A DNA stretch of 64,000 bases from Flavobacterium daejeonense DSM 17708 (GCF_000425425.1 NZ_AUDK01000019.1:1-64000); one strand, 5' to 3'; positions 18,089-27,546 are shown, counted from the first letter of the stretch. Made by a program: numbers and translations. The notes: generated by a model not told the origin, from the sequence alone.

Positions 18089-18898
18089 ATGAATGAATTA
18101 TCTAAAGTTTCTATTATAGTTCCCTGTTATAATCAAGCGCATTTTTTAGCAGAAACACTTGAAAGTGTATTGCAACAAACTTATGGCAATTGGGAATGTA
18201 TCATTATGAATGACGGATCTATAGACCATTCAGAAACGATTATTTTAGAAACCATTTCAGGAGATCATCGATTTCACTATTGTTTTCAAGAAAACAAAGG
18301 CGTTTGTACGGCTAGAAACAATGCTATACAACTGTCAAAAGGAGATTATATTTTGCCATTAGATGGCGATGATATTCTGTCTCCAGAATTTTTAGCCCGT
18401 ACGGTTGCCGTATTAGATGCTCGACCAGAAATTAAAGTAGTGTATACAGATGTTCAGTTTTTTGGGAAGAAAAAAGGTTTGTATCAACTACCCTCGTATA
18501 GTTTAGGTGCTCTTTTAGGACAGAATTTAATGGTTTGTACTTCACTTTTTCGAAGAATTGATTATGATAAAACAATAGGATATAATCCAAATATGAAAGA
18601 AGGTTTAGAGGATTGGGATTTTTGGCTATCCTTGTTAGGGAAGAACGGTAACGCCTATAAGATTCCGGAAGCATTATTTTATTATCGGATACAATCCAAG
18701 TCACGAACTACAGGGATTGATTTAGAAAAGCAGCATCGCTTACGTAGGCAAATTTATGAAAACCACAAGGATTTATATTCTTCCCATTTTTTTGATCCTA
18801 AATTATCCTTTGAATATACTAATCTGTTACATTCTAAAGAGTATCGCTTTGGTTCTTTTTTATTAAAACCTTTACGGTTGTTAAAATCTTTGTTTTAA
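18089..18898 (+). CDS. glycosyltransferase family 2
   Basis: A 269-aa GT-A transferase with KVSIIVPCYNQAHFLAETLESVLQQTY, the IIMNDGSIDHS nucleotide-binding turn and a LPLDGDDIL metal-binding segment. EGLEDWDFWLSLLGK is the usual acceptor-side ED motif. It ends one base before the next GT, so the two are tightly coupled. Paralogous in its first 60 residues to the GTs at 17217 and 41146. Substrate not predictable. Confidence 0.85.
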   Translation: MNELSKVSIIVPCYNQAHFLAETLESVLQQTYGNWECIIMNDGSIDHSETIILETISGDHRFHYCFQENKGVCTARNNAIQLSKGDYILPLDGDDILSPEFLARTVAVLDARPEIKVVYTDVQFFGKKKGLYQLPSYSLGALLGQNLMVCTSLFRRIDYDKTIGYNPNMKEGLEDWDFWLSLLGKNGNAYKIPEALFYYRIQSKSRTTGIDLEKQHRLRRQIYENHKDLYSSHFFDPKLSFEYTNLLHSKEYRFGSFLLKPLRLLKSLF

Positions 18899-19738
18899 AT
18901 GTCAGATCAATTCTTTATCGTTTTGGTATTGTACAAAATGAGTTTATCGGAATCTAAAACGATACAATCGTTAGGTAAATTCGTTTCTAATAATACACCA
19001 CTATTAGTATTTGATAATAGTCCGACTCGTCAATATGAAGAAAGTGTATTTCAACATGAAAATTTTAAAATTCAGTATGTATTTGATGAATCTAACCCGG
19101 GATTGAGTAAAGCTTATAATTTTGCACTTCAAAAAGCAATTGAAAGAGGGGCGATCTGGATGTTACTGTTGGATCAGGATACCCATTTTACGGCGGATTA
19201 TTATGACGAAGTAGTGCGCTTGTTACAAAAGCCAATTCCTAACCATGTTGCGGCTATTATGCCTCGTGTGCAATCACACGAGGGAGATAGTTTAATTTCG
19301 CCTACGCAAATGCATAGCGGCGCTATTTGTCGTCCTGTAAAAGTTGCTAGCGGTATTTCTAAACTTGCTGTTAGTGGTATTAATTCTGGTACTTTATTGC
19401 GAGTGAATTTTATCAATTCGATTAGTGGTTTTTCAGAGAAGTATTCTTTAGATATGTTAGACCATTGGTACTTTCGGATGATTTATAAAACAGCGCATGC
19501 GGTTTATATTATGAATAGTTGTATTTATCAGGAATTATCTGTTTTGGGGAATTATGAAGCTACTATTTCATTGAGTAGATATCAACAGATGTTGCGATCA
19601 GAATTTTTGTTTGTAAAAGAGGAAGGGATATTGAGTTTGCTTATTTTTAAATGCAGACTACTTTTTAGAATATTGAAGCAATTACGATTTACTAATTCAG
19701 GTTATTGGCAGGCTAGTTTACGGCAGCTTTTTACTTAA
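18899..19738 (+). CDS. glycosyltransferase family 2, rhamnosyltransferase-like
   Basis: A 279-aa transferase. Seen: FFIVLVLYKMSLSESK, DESNPGLSKAYNFALQKA and the WMLLLDQDTHF motif (about residues 81-91) shared with bacterial rhamnosyltransferases of the WbbL/RfbF-GT group. The start codon directly abuts the preceding stop. With dTDP-rhamnose genes in the same locus, a rhamnosyl donor is plausible but not proven. Confidence 0.8.
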   Translation: MSDQFFIVLVLYKMSLSESKTIQSLGKFVSNNTPLLVFDNSPTRQYEESVFQHENFKIQYVFDESNPGLSKAYNFALQKAIERGAIWMLLLDQDTHFTADYYDEVVRLLQKPIPNHVAAIMPRVQSHEGDSLISPTQMHSGAICRPVKVASGISKLAVSGINSGTLLRVNFINSISGFSEKYSLDMLDHWYFRMIYKTAHAVYIMNSCIYQELSVLGNYEATISLSRYQQMLRSEFLFVKEEGILSLLIFKCRLLFRILKQLRFTNSGYWQASLRQLFT

Positions 19739-19773
19739 TCACAATTGATTTTGATTGTCAAAATTTATTTAGG

Positions 19774-21078
19774 GTGTTAAAAAAAAAGAATATTATAGGG
19801 TTAGTTTTGCTCCTCTTTGTTGGGATACTGCTGTTTTATCGGTATGTCCAAATTGGAGTTGAATTAAATCAATTATATTGTTTTATAGGTTATTATATTT
19901 TTGCGATAGTGGTATTTGTATATTCCTATATACGATTTAATAATGCACTTAATCCTATTTCGATACTAATTCCCTTTATTTTTGAATTGTCTTACAGTTT
20001 TTTACAGTTTTCTGTTGATCAAAAAGGTTATTCTGTTAATACCTTTTTTGTAGTCAATTTATCTATTATTTTTTATCTTTTTTTTGCATCTATTGACTAT
20101 TCGTATGTACCGATTGGCTTTCTTAAGTTAGATACTAAATTACGTTTATTATTGCTGCGTTTACTTTCAATATCTGCATTGATAACTTTTGTTTTAGAAT
20201 GTTTTGTTTTTGGGTATATCCCAATATTGAATATTACTAGTGTAGATGTTTACAATGATACCAATGGGAAACTGATTCCTTTTCTACATTATTTTATTTT
20301 ATTAAATGCGATACTTCCTAGTTGGTCCTACATTTTTTATAAAGAAAAAATAATTACTAAGCGAGAATTTTTTAGAATATCATTTTTGTCTCTTTTTATT
20401 TTATTGAATTATTTGAGTAAGCAATTGTATTTAATATGTGGGATTACTTTTTTTATGACTTACACTTTTTATAATAAAGTGTCCTTTAAAAAAATATTCC
20501 GAATTGTAGGCGTTGCTTTAGGTGTTTTTGTAGCATTAATATTTTTGCGAATTGATTCAGAAAGTACTTTTTCGGCAGCCGAACTTTATAGGGCGTATGC
20601 TGGTATTGAGAATGATGAATTAACTTTGTTAGAATCTTTTTTTGTTTTATACAGTTCAATCCGTTTTACCGTATTGGATGAGATGATTAATTTTAGTGAT
20701 TCGATTCATTTTTTTGGTTTTGGAATCTATACGTTTCGTCCGATACTATCCCTTTTTTTGATAGAGAAAACGGGTTTAGTTCAAAGAATACCCGAATTGG
20801 ATTCGGAGCTTAGGGTAGGAACCTTTTTAGCTGATCCGTACTTGGATTTTGGTTTTTTTGGAGTTATATTTTTAAATGCCTTCTACGGTTTTTTAGCTTT
20901 ACGTTATTATAGACAATATCATAATAGACGACCTGAAGCAATTGTTAAATTTGCTATTATTGTGTTTTGTATTTTAATGGGGATGTTTGTTAATTATTTT
21001 GGTTCTATGTTGGTGTGGATTGGGCTGTTATTTAATAAAATTATGGTAGGCGGTTTGGTAAAAAATAATAATTTATGA
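19774..21078 (+). CDS. wzy: O-antigen polymerase
   Basis: A 434-aa very hydrophobic protein with about 10-12 membrane helices and one longer extracytoplasmic loop (about 270-340), beginning IGLVLLLFVGILLFYRYVQIGVE. Low sequence conservation, many helices and a position among GTs and Wzx fit an O-unit polymerase that joins repeat units on the periplasmic face. GTG start; a hydrophobic helix begins within ten residues, so no shorter start is likely. It overlaps the next GT by 4 bp (ATGA). No other Wzy candidate was found, but an EPS/capsule polymerase rather than O-antigen polymerase cannot be excluded. Confidence 0.8.
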   Translation: MLKKKNIIGLVLLLFVGILLFYRYVQIGVELNQLYCFIGYYIFAIVVFVYSYIRFNNALNPISILIPFIFELSYSFLQFSVDQKGYSVNTFFVVNLSIIFYLFFASIDYSYVPIGFLKLDTKLRLLLLRLLSISALITFVLECFVFGYIPILNITSVDVYNDTNGKLIPFLHYFILLNAILPSWSYIFYKEKIITKREFFRISFLSLFILLNYLSKQLYLICGITFFMTYTFYNKVSFKKIFRIVGVALGVFVALIFLRIDSESTFSAAELYRAYAGIENDELTLLESFFVLYSSIRFTVLDEMINFSDSIHFFGFGIYTFRPILSLFLIEKTGLVQRIPELDSELRVGTFLADPYLDFGFFGVIFLNAFYGFLALRYYRQYHNRRPEAIVKFAIIVFCILMGMFVNYFGSMLVWIGLLFNKIMVGGLVKNNNL

Positions 21079-21788
21079 TTTCAGTTTGTATGGCCACCTA
21101 TAATGGTGAGAAATATATTGAAGAGCAGTTAGCATCTATTTTAAATCAGTTGAGTATAGATGATGAAGTTATAATTTCAGATGATCATTCAACAGATAAA
21201 ACACTTGAAATTATAAGAGAACTTAATGATTCTCGAATTAAAATATTTAATAATTTAGGAATTGGGGTTGTTCAAAATTTCGAAAATGCTATTAAGAATG
21301 CCTCAGGAGATTTAATTTTTTTATCTGATCAGGATGATATTTGGGAACCAAATAAGGTAAGAGTTTGTCTGGATGATTTTAGGATGGGATATGATTTAAT
21401 TTTATCAGATTGCTCAATTTTTGAATCAACAACTGGTGAAATCATTGAAGAATCTTTTTTTAAGTTTAATGCTTCAAAAAAGGGTATTTCAAATAATATA
21501 ATTAAAAATAGCTACATAGGTTGTTGTATGGCTTTTACTAATGAATTAAAACAAAAAGCGTTACCGTTTCCTAAAACAATCCCTATGCACGATAGCTGGA
21601 TAGGTCTGATAGGAGAAATCTTTTTTAAAGTGAACTATAACAATTCAAAGTTAATCAGGTATAGAAGACATTTGGAAAATGTTTCTTTTACTGCAACAGG
21701 TAAAAGTAAATTTTCATTTCGGAAGAAGTTTGCATTTCGAGTTTTGTTAATTTATCATTTGTTACTAAGAAAAATAACAAGATTCTAA
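21075..21788 (+). CDS. glycosyltransferase family 2
   Basis: A 237-aa GT-A transferase, compact, with ISVCMATYNGEKYIEEQLASI, EVIISDDHSTDKT and LIFLSDQDDIWEPNKV, the last a hallmark of a common O-antigen GT2 subgroup. MHDSWIGLIGEIFF is the acceptor-side motif. The start overlaps the wzy stop (ATGA), indicating coupling. Substrate unknown. Confidence 0.85.
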   Translation: MISVCMATYNGEKYIEEQLASILNQLSIDDEVIISDDHSTDKTLEIIRELNDSRIKIFNNLGIGVVQNFENAIKNASGDLIFLSDQDDIWEPNKVRVCLDDFRMGYDLILSDCSIFESTTGEIIEESFFKFNASKKGISNNIIKNSYIGCCMAFTNELKQKALPFPKTIPMHDSWIGLIGEIFFKVNYNNSKLIRYRRHLENVSFTATGKSKFSFRKKFAFRVLLIYHLLLRKITRF

Positions 21789-21826
21789 ATTAAATTCAAA
21801 TTGGAGATCAAAATAGCTCTACAAAT

Positions 21827-22675
21827 ATGAAACAAAAAAAAGAGTTTGTATACGATATTGTATGTAGTTTGGTGATTTATAAAAATGACAGAAAGCAACT
21901 TCTAGATGCAATTGATAGTTTTTTAAACACGGATTTAGAAGTTAAATTAGTTTTAATAGACAATTCACCGACTAATGATTTAGCCAATATTAAAATTGAT
22001 TCCAGAGTGGAATACGTTCATAATCCATCTAATCCGGGTTATGGTACTTCCCATAATATTGGTATAAAGAAGTTTTCTGATATTTCTAAGTATCATCTTG
22101 TTTTAAATCCGGATATATATTATTCAAAAGGAGTAATTGAAGAAATTATTTCTTTTATGGAAAAAGATAAAACTATTGGGTTAGTTATGCCTAAAGTATT
22201 GTATCCTAATGGAAAAATTCAGTATCTTGCTAAATTATTGCCCAGTCCATTTGACTTTTTTACAAGAAGATTTTTGCCATTTAAAAAGTTGAAAAAAAGG
22301 ATTTCGGATAAATTTGAATTGAAATTTAGTGGATATGATATTATAATGGATGTCCCTTATTTATCAGGATGTTTTATGGTCTTTAACACTGAAGTATTAA
22401 AAAAAATAAATGGGTTTGACGAAAAAATATTTATGCATATGGAAGATTTAGATATAACACGTAGATGTAATGAAGCTGGATTTAGAACAGTTTTTTTTCC
22501 GCATCAGTTTGTTTACCACGACCATCTATATAAAACTTTCTTAACTTTTTCTAATTTGAAAATGTATTTTTCATCTGCATTTTACTATTTTAATAAATGG
22601 GGATGGATTTTTGATAAAAATAGAAAAACAGTAAATAAATTTACAATTGAAAATATAATGCGGTTAAAAAAATAA
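21827..22675 (+). CDS. glycosyltransferase family 2, WbbL-like
   Basis: A 282-aa transferase with YDIVCSLVIYKNDRKQLLDAI, DNSPTNDL, NPGYGTSHNIGIKK, the metal-binding LVLNPDIYYS and the motif FDEKIFMHMEDLDITRR. This pattern matches WbbL-type rhamnosyltransferases, which add rhamnose to undecaprenyl-PP-linked HexNAc, and a WecA-like initiating enzyme follows immediately. It may therefore catalyse the second step of O-unit assembly, but that is inference from order and motif. Confidence 0.8.
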   Translation: MKQKKEFVYDIVCSLVIYKNDRKQLLDAIDSFLNTDLEVKLVLIDNSPTNDLANIKIDSRVEYVHNPSNPGYGTSHNIGIKKFSDISKYHLVLNPDIYYSKGVIEEIISFMEKDKTIGLVMPKVLYPNGKIQYLAKLLPSPFDFFTRRFLPFKKLKKRISDKFELKFSGYDIIMDVPYLSGCFMVFNTEVLKKINGFDEKIFMHMEDLDITRRCNEAGFRTVFFPHQFVYHDHLYKTFLTFSNLKMYFSSAFYYFNKWGWIFDKNRKTVNKFTIENIMRLKK

Positions 22676-22676
22676 T

Positions 22677-22714
22677 TGCTTTCAAATTGAAAGGCAATAA
22701 GTTTTTTGAAAGCA
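22677..22714 (+). terminator. possible stem-loop after GT gene
   Basis: TGCTTTCAAA (22677-22686) pairs with TTTGAAAGCA (22705-22714), and the left arm can alternatively fold as TTTCAAATTGAAA. A short T run follows. It could be a weak terminator or attenuator before the initiating transferase gene. Confidence 0.3.
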
Positions 22715-22776
22715 TTTTAGAGCTAAAGATAAATTCAAATTTTTGAAAATAAATTAAAAAAACTGACAAATAAACA

Positions 22777-23751
22777 ATGGAATACATACTACTGGGAATT
22801 GTTTTAGTCATCATCATGTTGCTCTATTTTAAAGTAGCAGACCGATTTAATATTATTGACAAACCGAATCAAAGAAGCTCACATACCCAAATCACATTAA
22901 GAGGTGGTGGAATCATTTTTTGGTTTTCCGCCTTGTTGTATTATGTACAGCACCTTCAGGGTAATGCTCTTTTTTTTGTTGGGATTACTCTGGTGAGTCT
23001 GGTGAGTTTTTGGGATGATATTCAGAGTTTGTCCAATAAGATTCGTATTTCGATTCATTTTTTAGCCATTACACTGGTATTTTATGAGGCAGCTGTTTTT
23101 GAAACCCTGCCGTTTTTAGGTATTGCCGTAGCTTATGTGGTGGCTATCGGATTGATTAATGCGTATAATTTTATGGATGGAATTAACGGTATTACAGGAC
23201 TTTATACGTTGGTGGTCATGGGAGCCTTGTGGTATGTTAATGAAAATATTCAATTTTTTGCCGATGCCGATTTTATGAAATATGCGATGATGGCCAGTTT
23301 GGTTTTTTTGTATTTCAATTACCGAAAAAAAGCCAAATGTTTTGCCGGCGATGTGGGAAGTATAGCCATTGCTTTTTGGATTATTTTTCTGCTGGTTAAA
23401 TTGGTTTTAGCAACGAGTTCTATAGTATGGTTATTGTTTTTAGCGGTTTATGGAACGGATACGGTTTGTACCATTTTGCATCGTTTGTATTTGAAACAGA
23501 ATATATTTGAAGCACATCGACTGCATCTGTATCAGGTATTAAGTAATGAGTATCAAATACAACACCGTTTGGTGGCTCTGTATTATGCTTTGGCACAAGT
23601 AATAGTTTCTATTGTGGTGGTGTTTTTTTATCATAAAGTTCAGGATATAGTGTTGTTTTTAATTGTTATTCCTCCTTTACTGTTGATTTATAGCTTAAAG
23701 TTTTATTTGTTAAAAAAAAGTGATGCTCAACCCGAACTGACGAGGAGATAA
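22777..23751 (+). CDS. undecaprenyl-phosphate HexNAc-1-phosphate transferase (WecA/MraY-like)
   Basis: A 324-aa polytopic protein (about 10 helices) of the WecA/WbpL/TagO family, which starts O-unit synthesis by moving a HexNAc-1-P onto undecaprenyl phosphate. Seen: WDD (79-81), NAYNFMDGINGITG (128-141), GDVGS (191-195) and the cytoplasmic HRLHLYQ segment near 250 in place of the WecA HIHH motif. It resembles WbpL-type enzymes that use UDP-QuiNAc/FucNAc-type donors, which fits the PglF-like dehydratase and C4 aminotransferase nearby. Last gene before a 766-bp repeat block. Confidence 0.9.
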   Translation: MEYILLGIVLVIIMLLYFKVADRFNIIDKPNQRSSHTQITLRGGGIIFWFSALLYYVQHLQGNALFFVGITLVSLVSFWDDIQSLSNKIRISIHFLAITLVFYEAAVFETLPFLGIAVAYVVAIGLINAYNFMDGINGITGLYTLVVMGALWYVNENIQFFADADFMKYAMMASLVFLYFNYRKKAKCFAGDVGSIAIAFWIIFLLVKLVLATSSIVWLLFLAVYGTDTVCTILHRLYLKQNIFEAHRLHLYQVLSNEYQIQHRLVALYYALAQVIVSIVVVFFYHKVQDIVLFLIVIPPLLLIYSLKFYLLKKSDAQPELTRR

Positions 23752-23764
23752 ACTGACGCCTTGT

Positions 23765-24463
23765 TCCCGTCACTTCGAGTAGCGAAGCGTCCCGAATCTA
23801 TCGGGACGGGAAGTCTTGTATGTAGAATAGTTCTCGGTTCTCGATACGATTTTTAAAGCGGATGATTTGAATTACTAACGAATATTATTTTGGCTTTAAA
23901 AATCACTCGAACTGACGAGTGTTCGAATATACGTACGTCACTTCGAGTTTTTTTTGGCTTTAAAGAATGTCTTTTGAGAAAGAATTACCTTAAGCCAAAA
24001 AAGTATCGAGAAGTTTTGTTTAAACCAGAGTTCTCGATACTTCAAACCAATTTTCTGTCGCAAATTGGTTTTCAACTCGAACTGACGGTGTGGTGAACTG
24101 ACGTCCTGTTTCGTTACTTCGAGTAGCGAAGCATATCGAGAAGTTTGGTTTGCAGAATAGTTCTCGATACTTCGAACTCATTTTCTGTCACAAATGAGTT
24201 CTCAACCCGAACTGACGAGGAGATAAACTGACGCCCTGTTTCCGTCACTTCGAGTAGCGAACCATATCGAGAAGTATTGTTGGCAAAATGGTTTTGTAAT
24301 TTGTAACTCAAAGTCTTCTTAGTTAGCACAGTCGTATTCCCCTCTTAAGAGGGGTTAGGGGTGTGTTTTTATTAAAAAGATATAGACGTCAGTAGTAGCG
24401 AAGCGTCCGAATCTATCGGGACTAAAAGTCTGGTTTGCAGAATAGTTCTCGATACTTTGAACC
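23765..24463. repeat. dense block of family-A units plus one family-C unit
   Basis: No gene in this 766-bp gap. It holds at least eight REP-like units in both orientations, e.g. 24033-24090 with arms AAACCAATTT/AAATTGGTTT around TCTGTCGC, and 24163-24215 with arms GAACTCATTT/AAATGAGTTC around TCTGTCAC. A family-C hairpin lies at 24336-24366. Several units carry TCCCGAATCTATCGGGA inserts. Segment 24273-24421 recurs almost exactly at 26440-26587. Confidence 0.8.
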
Positions 24464-24508
24464 CATCCCGATAGCTATCGGGACAGATAACTCACAACCC
24501 ACAACTAA
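24464..24508. repeat. palindrome plus heptamer units
   Basis: TCCCGATAGCTATCGGGA at 24466-24483 followed by GATAACTC and ACAACCC/ACAACT units, ending close to the next start codon. Confidence 0.7.
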
Positions 24509-24517
24509 ATAAAAAAT

Positions 24518-24943
24518 ATGAATCCTAAAATAATTCAAGGCGGTAATTTTTCCGATCATCGAGGCAGTATTTCTTTTGTAAACGACTTTAGTTTCAAAGA
24601 AATCGAAAGGTTTTACATTATCAGTAATTCCGATAAAAATCCTGTTCGAGCCTGGCAGGGACACAAATTGGATGCGAAAAATTTTTATTGTTTAAGCGGA
24701 GCTTTCAAAATTCATTTTGTGAAAATTGACAACTGGGAAAATCCGTCACCAGATTTAGTAGTAGAAACGGTTGAGGTATCGGAATCAGATTCTAAAATAG
24801 TTCATATTCCGGCGGGTTATGCCAATGCCATTGAATCCTTAAAAAAGGATTCAAAATTAATATCCTTCTCTACTTTGCCATTAGCAAGGGTAAGTGAAGA
24901 TGATGTTCGTTATCCATCGGATTATTGGAAGTTAAATGGCTAA
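24518..24943 (+). CDS. WxcM/FdtA-like sugar 3,4-ketoisomerase
   Basis: A 141-aa single-domain cupin of the WxcM C-terminal/FdtA family (about 135-140 aa), which isomerises dTDP-4-keto-6-deoxyglucose to a 3-keto sugar. Seen: GGNFSDHRGSISFVNDF, RAWQGHKLDAKNFYCLSGAF (the conserved RG-H-H position here reads RAWQGHK) and HIPAGYANAIESL. No acetyltransferase domain is fused. It overlaps the aminotransferase gene by 8 bp, so the two act together. That partner looks like a C4 (EpsN/PglE) rather than C3 aminotransferase, so the exact substrate, dTDP- or UDP-linked, is open. Confidence 0.75.
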   Translation: MNPKIIQGGNFSDHRGSISFVNDFSFKEIERFYIISNSDKNPVRAWQGHKLDAKNFYCLSGAFKIHFVKIDNWENPSPDLVVETVEVSESDSKIVHIPAGYANAIESLKKDSKLISFSTLPLARVSEDDVRYPSDYWKLNG

Positions 24944-26075
24944 TAAGAGAATTTTTCTTTCGCTTTCTCAACAAAGTGGTTGGGAGCAGGAATATGTTCA
25001 GAAGGCTTTAGAAACGCATTGGATTACTTCAGGCGGACCCAATGTGGATGCCTTTGAAGAGGGGCTGGAAAACTATTTCGGGAGCGAAAAATTTGTTGCC
25101 GCTTTAAATTCGGGAACTTCGGCTATTCATTTGGCTTTAATACTATTAGGTGTAAAAGGAGGTGATGAGGTTATTTGTCAAAGTCTGACTTTTTCGGCTT
25201 CAGCCAACCCTATTTTGTATCAGGGCGCAACTCCTGTTTTTGTAGACAGCGAATCGGATACGGGGAACATTTGCCCGATAGCTTTAGCCGCAGCGATAGA
25301 AGACCGAATAGCTAAAGGAAAGAAGCCCAAAGCAATTATAGCGGTTCATCTTTACGGTATGCCTTACAAAGTTGAAGAAATCCATTCGATTGCTGTAAAA
25401 CATGAAATTCCGGTTATTGAAGATGCTGCCGAAGCTTTAGGAAGCTCTTATAAAGGGAGACCATGCGGCACTTTGGGTACTTTAGGAGTTTTATCTTTTA
25501 ATGGAAATAAACTGATTACCACTTCTGCCGGTGGTGCTTTGCTTTCGGATTCCAAAGTATTAAAAGAGAAAGCTATTTTTTATGCCACCCAATCCAGAGA
25601 AGCGACTGTTCATTATGAGCATCGTGAAATCGGTTATAATTACAGAATGAGTAATATTTGTGCCGGAATAGGTTTGGGACAGTTAACCGTTTTGGATGCA
25701 AATATTGCAAAAAGAAGGGAAAACCATTTGTTTTACAAAAGCCTTTTTGAGGCCATTGAGGCGGCTGAACTTTTTGAGGTTCCTCATGCTGATTTTATTT
25801 CCAATTATTGGTTGAACACTATTTTAGTTAAAACGAATACGGTGAAAAAGAGAAGCAGGGAAACTTTAAGACTGGCTTTTGAAAAAGCGAACATTGAAAG
25901 TCGTCCATTTTGGAAACCCATGCATTTGCAGCCTGTTTTTTCTGATTATCCCTATTATGGGAAGAAGGTAGCAGAGGATTTGTTTGAAAAAGGATTATGC
26001 CTGCCTTCGGGATCTCATCTGACGGAGGAGGATAAAAACAGAATTAAAGAAGTGATTGTTAATTTCTTTAAATGA
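24936..26075 (+). CDS. DegT/DnrJ/EryC1/StrS aminotransferase, EpsN/PglE-like
   Basis: A 379-aa PLP-dependent sugar aminotransferase. Seen: NSGTSAIHLAL (58-68), PVIEDAAEALGS (159-170) and SFNGNK with the PLP lysine Lys192. HREIGYNYRMSNICAGIG, ESRPFWKPMH and LCLPSGSHLTEED closely follow the EpsN/PglE pattern. That group aminates C4 of UDP-4-keto-6-deoxy-GlcNAc, the product of a PglF-type dehydratase such as the one at 30875. Likely product: a UDP-4-amino-4,6-dideoxy-HexNAc. The N-acyltransferase expected in a bacillosamine pathway is not evident nearby. Confidence 0.85.
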   Translation: MANKRIFLSLSQQSGWEQEYVQKALETHWITSGGPNVDAFEEGLENYFGSEKFVAALNSGTSAIHLALILLGVKGGDEVICQSLTFSASANPILYQGATPVFVDSESDTGNICPIALAAAIEDRIAKGKKPKAIIAVHLYGMPYKVEEIHSIAVKHEIPVIEDAAEALGSSYKGRPCGTLGTLGVLSFNGNKLITTSAGGALLSDSKVLKEKAIFYATQSREATVHYEHREIGYNYRMSNICAGIGLGQLTVLDANIAKRRENHLFYKSLFEAIEAAELFEVPHADFISNYWLNTILVKTNTVKKRSRETLRLAFEKANIESRPFWKPMHLQPVFSDYPYYGKKVAEDLFEKGLCLPSGSHLTEEDKNRIKEVIVNFFK

Positions 26076-26097
26076 TAATTGGAACTAATATGTTGTT

Positions 26098-26960
26098 ACG
26101 TCACTTCGAGTAGCGAAGCGTCCCGAATCTATCGGGACGGGAAGTCTTGTTTAAACTTGAGTTCTCGATACGATTTTTAAAGCGGATGATTTGAATTACT
26201 AACGAATATTATTTCAGATTTAAAAATCACTCGAACTGACGAGGAGATAAATTGATGTCTAGTTTCGTCACTTCGAGTAGCGAAGCGTCCCGAATCTATC
26301 GGGACGAGAAGTTTGGTTTGCAGAATAGTTCTCGATACTTCGAACTCATTTTCTGTCGCAAATGAGTTCTCAACCCGAACTGACGGTGTGGTGAACTGAC
26401 GTTTTGTTACGTCACTTCGAGTAGCGAATTGTATCAAGAAGTCTTGTTGACAAAATGGTTTTGTAATTTGTAACTCAGAGTCTTCTTAGTTAGCACAGTC
26501 GTATTCCCCTCTTAAGAGGGGTTAGGGGTGTGTTTTTACTAAAAAGATATAGACGTCAGTAGTAGTGAAGCGTCCCGAATCTATCGGGACGGGAAGCTTT
26601 GTTTAAACTTGAGTTCTCGATACGATTTTTAAAGCGGATGATTTGAATTACTAAATATTATTTCAGCTTTAAAAATCACTCGAACTGACGTGGAGATAAA
26701 TTGACGCCCTGTTTCCGTCACTTCGAGTGAATTTTCAGAAAATGCGAATAGCTTTTCAGAATCCCGAAGTTTCGGGAGTATCGAGAAGCCTTGTTGGCAA
26801 AATGGTTCTCGATACTTCGAACCCATTTCCTGTCGCAAATGAGTTCTCAACTCGAACTGACGTTCTGTTTTCGTCACTTCGAGTGAATTTTCAGAAAATG
26901 CGAATAGCTTTTCAGAATCCCGAAGTTTCGGGAGTATCGAGAAGTCTGGTTTAAAAGAGC
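26098..26960. repeat. second dense block of family-A units plus one family-C unit
   Basis: The 921-bp gap holds no gene. It contains at least nine REP-like units. The segment with arms GATTTTTAAAGC/GCTTTAAAAATC occurs at about 26168 and 26621, and also at 23848. A unit with arms built on TTTTCAGAA and an added CCCGAAGTTTCGGG hairpin is present twice (26722-26791 and 26873-26943). A family-C hairpin is at 26503-26533. Confidence 0.8.
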
Positions 26961-26996
26961 TTTCTCGAAACCAATGATTTAAAATAAAATATTAAT

Positions 26997-27545
26997 ATGA
27001 AAATAGAAGAAACATTTATAAAAGATTTAGTAATTGTAGAGCCAACAGTATTTGGAGACGAAAGAGGTTATTTTTTTGAGTCCTACAGTAAAGTTAAATT
27101 TGAAGCTTTAGGAATCGATATTGATTTTGTGCAGGACAACCAGTCTTTTTCAAAAAAAGGAACTTTGAGAGGATTACATTATCAAAATCCACCTTTTGCA
27201 CAAACCAAATTAGTTCGGGTACTGGAAGGAGAAATTATTGATGTGGCGGTTGATTTACGAAAATATTCTCCTACTTTTGGAAAATCATTCAGCATTTTGT
27301 TATCTGCTGAAAATAAAAAACAATTATTAGTCCCTCAGGGATTTGCTCATGGTTTTTCAGTAATTAGTGAAACAGCTTCGGTTATGTACAAATGCGATCA
27401 GTTTTATAATAAGGCTTCCGAAGGAGGAATTCGTTATGATGATCCCTCATTAAATATCGATTGGGGAATGGATTTGAAGGAGGCTATTGTCTCTGAAAAA
27501 GATCAGATTTTACCGTTTATTGAAAATTGTAATAGTCTGTTTTGA
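26997..27545 (+). CDS. rfbC: dTDP-4-dehydrorhamnose 3,5-epimerase
   Basis: A 182-aa cupin epimerase of the dTDP-L-rhamnose pathway. Seen: FGDERGYFFESY (19-30), the catalytic RGLHYQ (58-63, His61), PQGFAHGF (113-120) and YKCDQFYNKASEGGIRYDDP (131-150) with the catalytic tyrosine region. Length is standard for RmlC. It should be followed directly by rfbD, but a Bro-N gene with flanking direct repeats (27581-28694) intervenes. Confidence 0.95.
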   Translation: MKIEETFIKDLVIVEPTVFGDERGYFFESYSKVKFEALGIDIDFVQDNQSFSKKGTLRGLHYQNPPFAQTKLVRVLEGEIIDVAVDLRKYSPTFGKSFSILLSAENKKQLLVPQGFAHGFSVISETASVMYKCDQFYNKASEGGIRYDDPSLNIDWGMDLKEAIVSEKDQILPFIENCNSLF

Positions 27546-27546
27546 G

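Noticed and set aside
23890..24664. Short ORFs on both strands inside the repeat block
   Set aside because: They consist of translated family-A units (STSSVRVENS-like peptides repeated in several ORFs), not proteins.
26177..26954. Minus- and plus-strand ORFs in the second repeat block
   Set aside because: Same translated-repeat peptides as in the first block; no start signals or domains.
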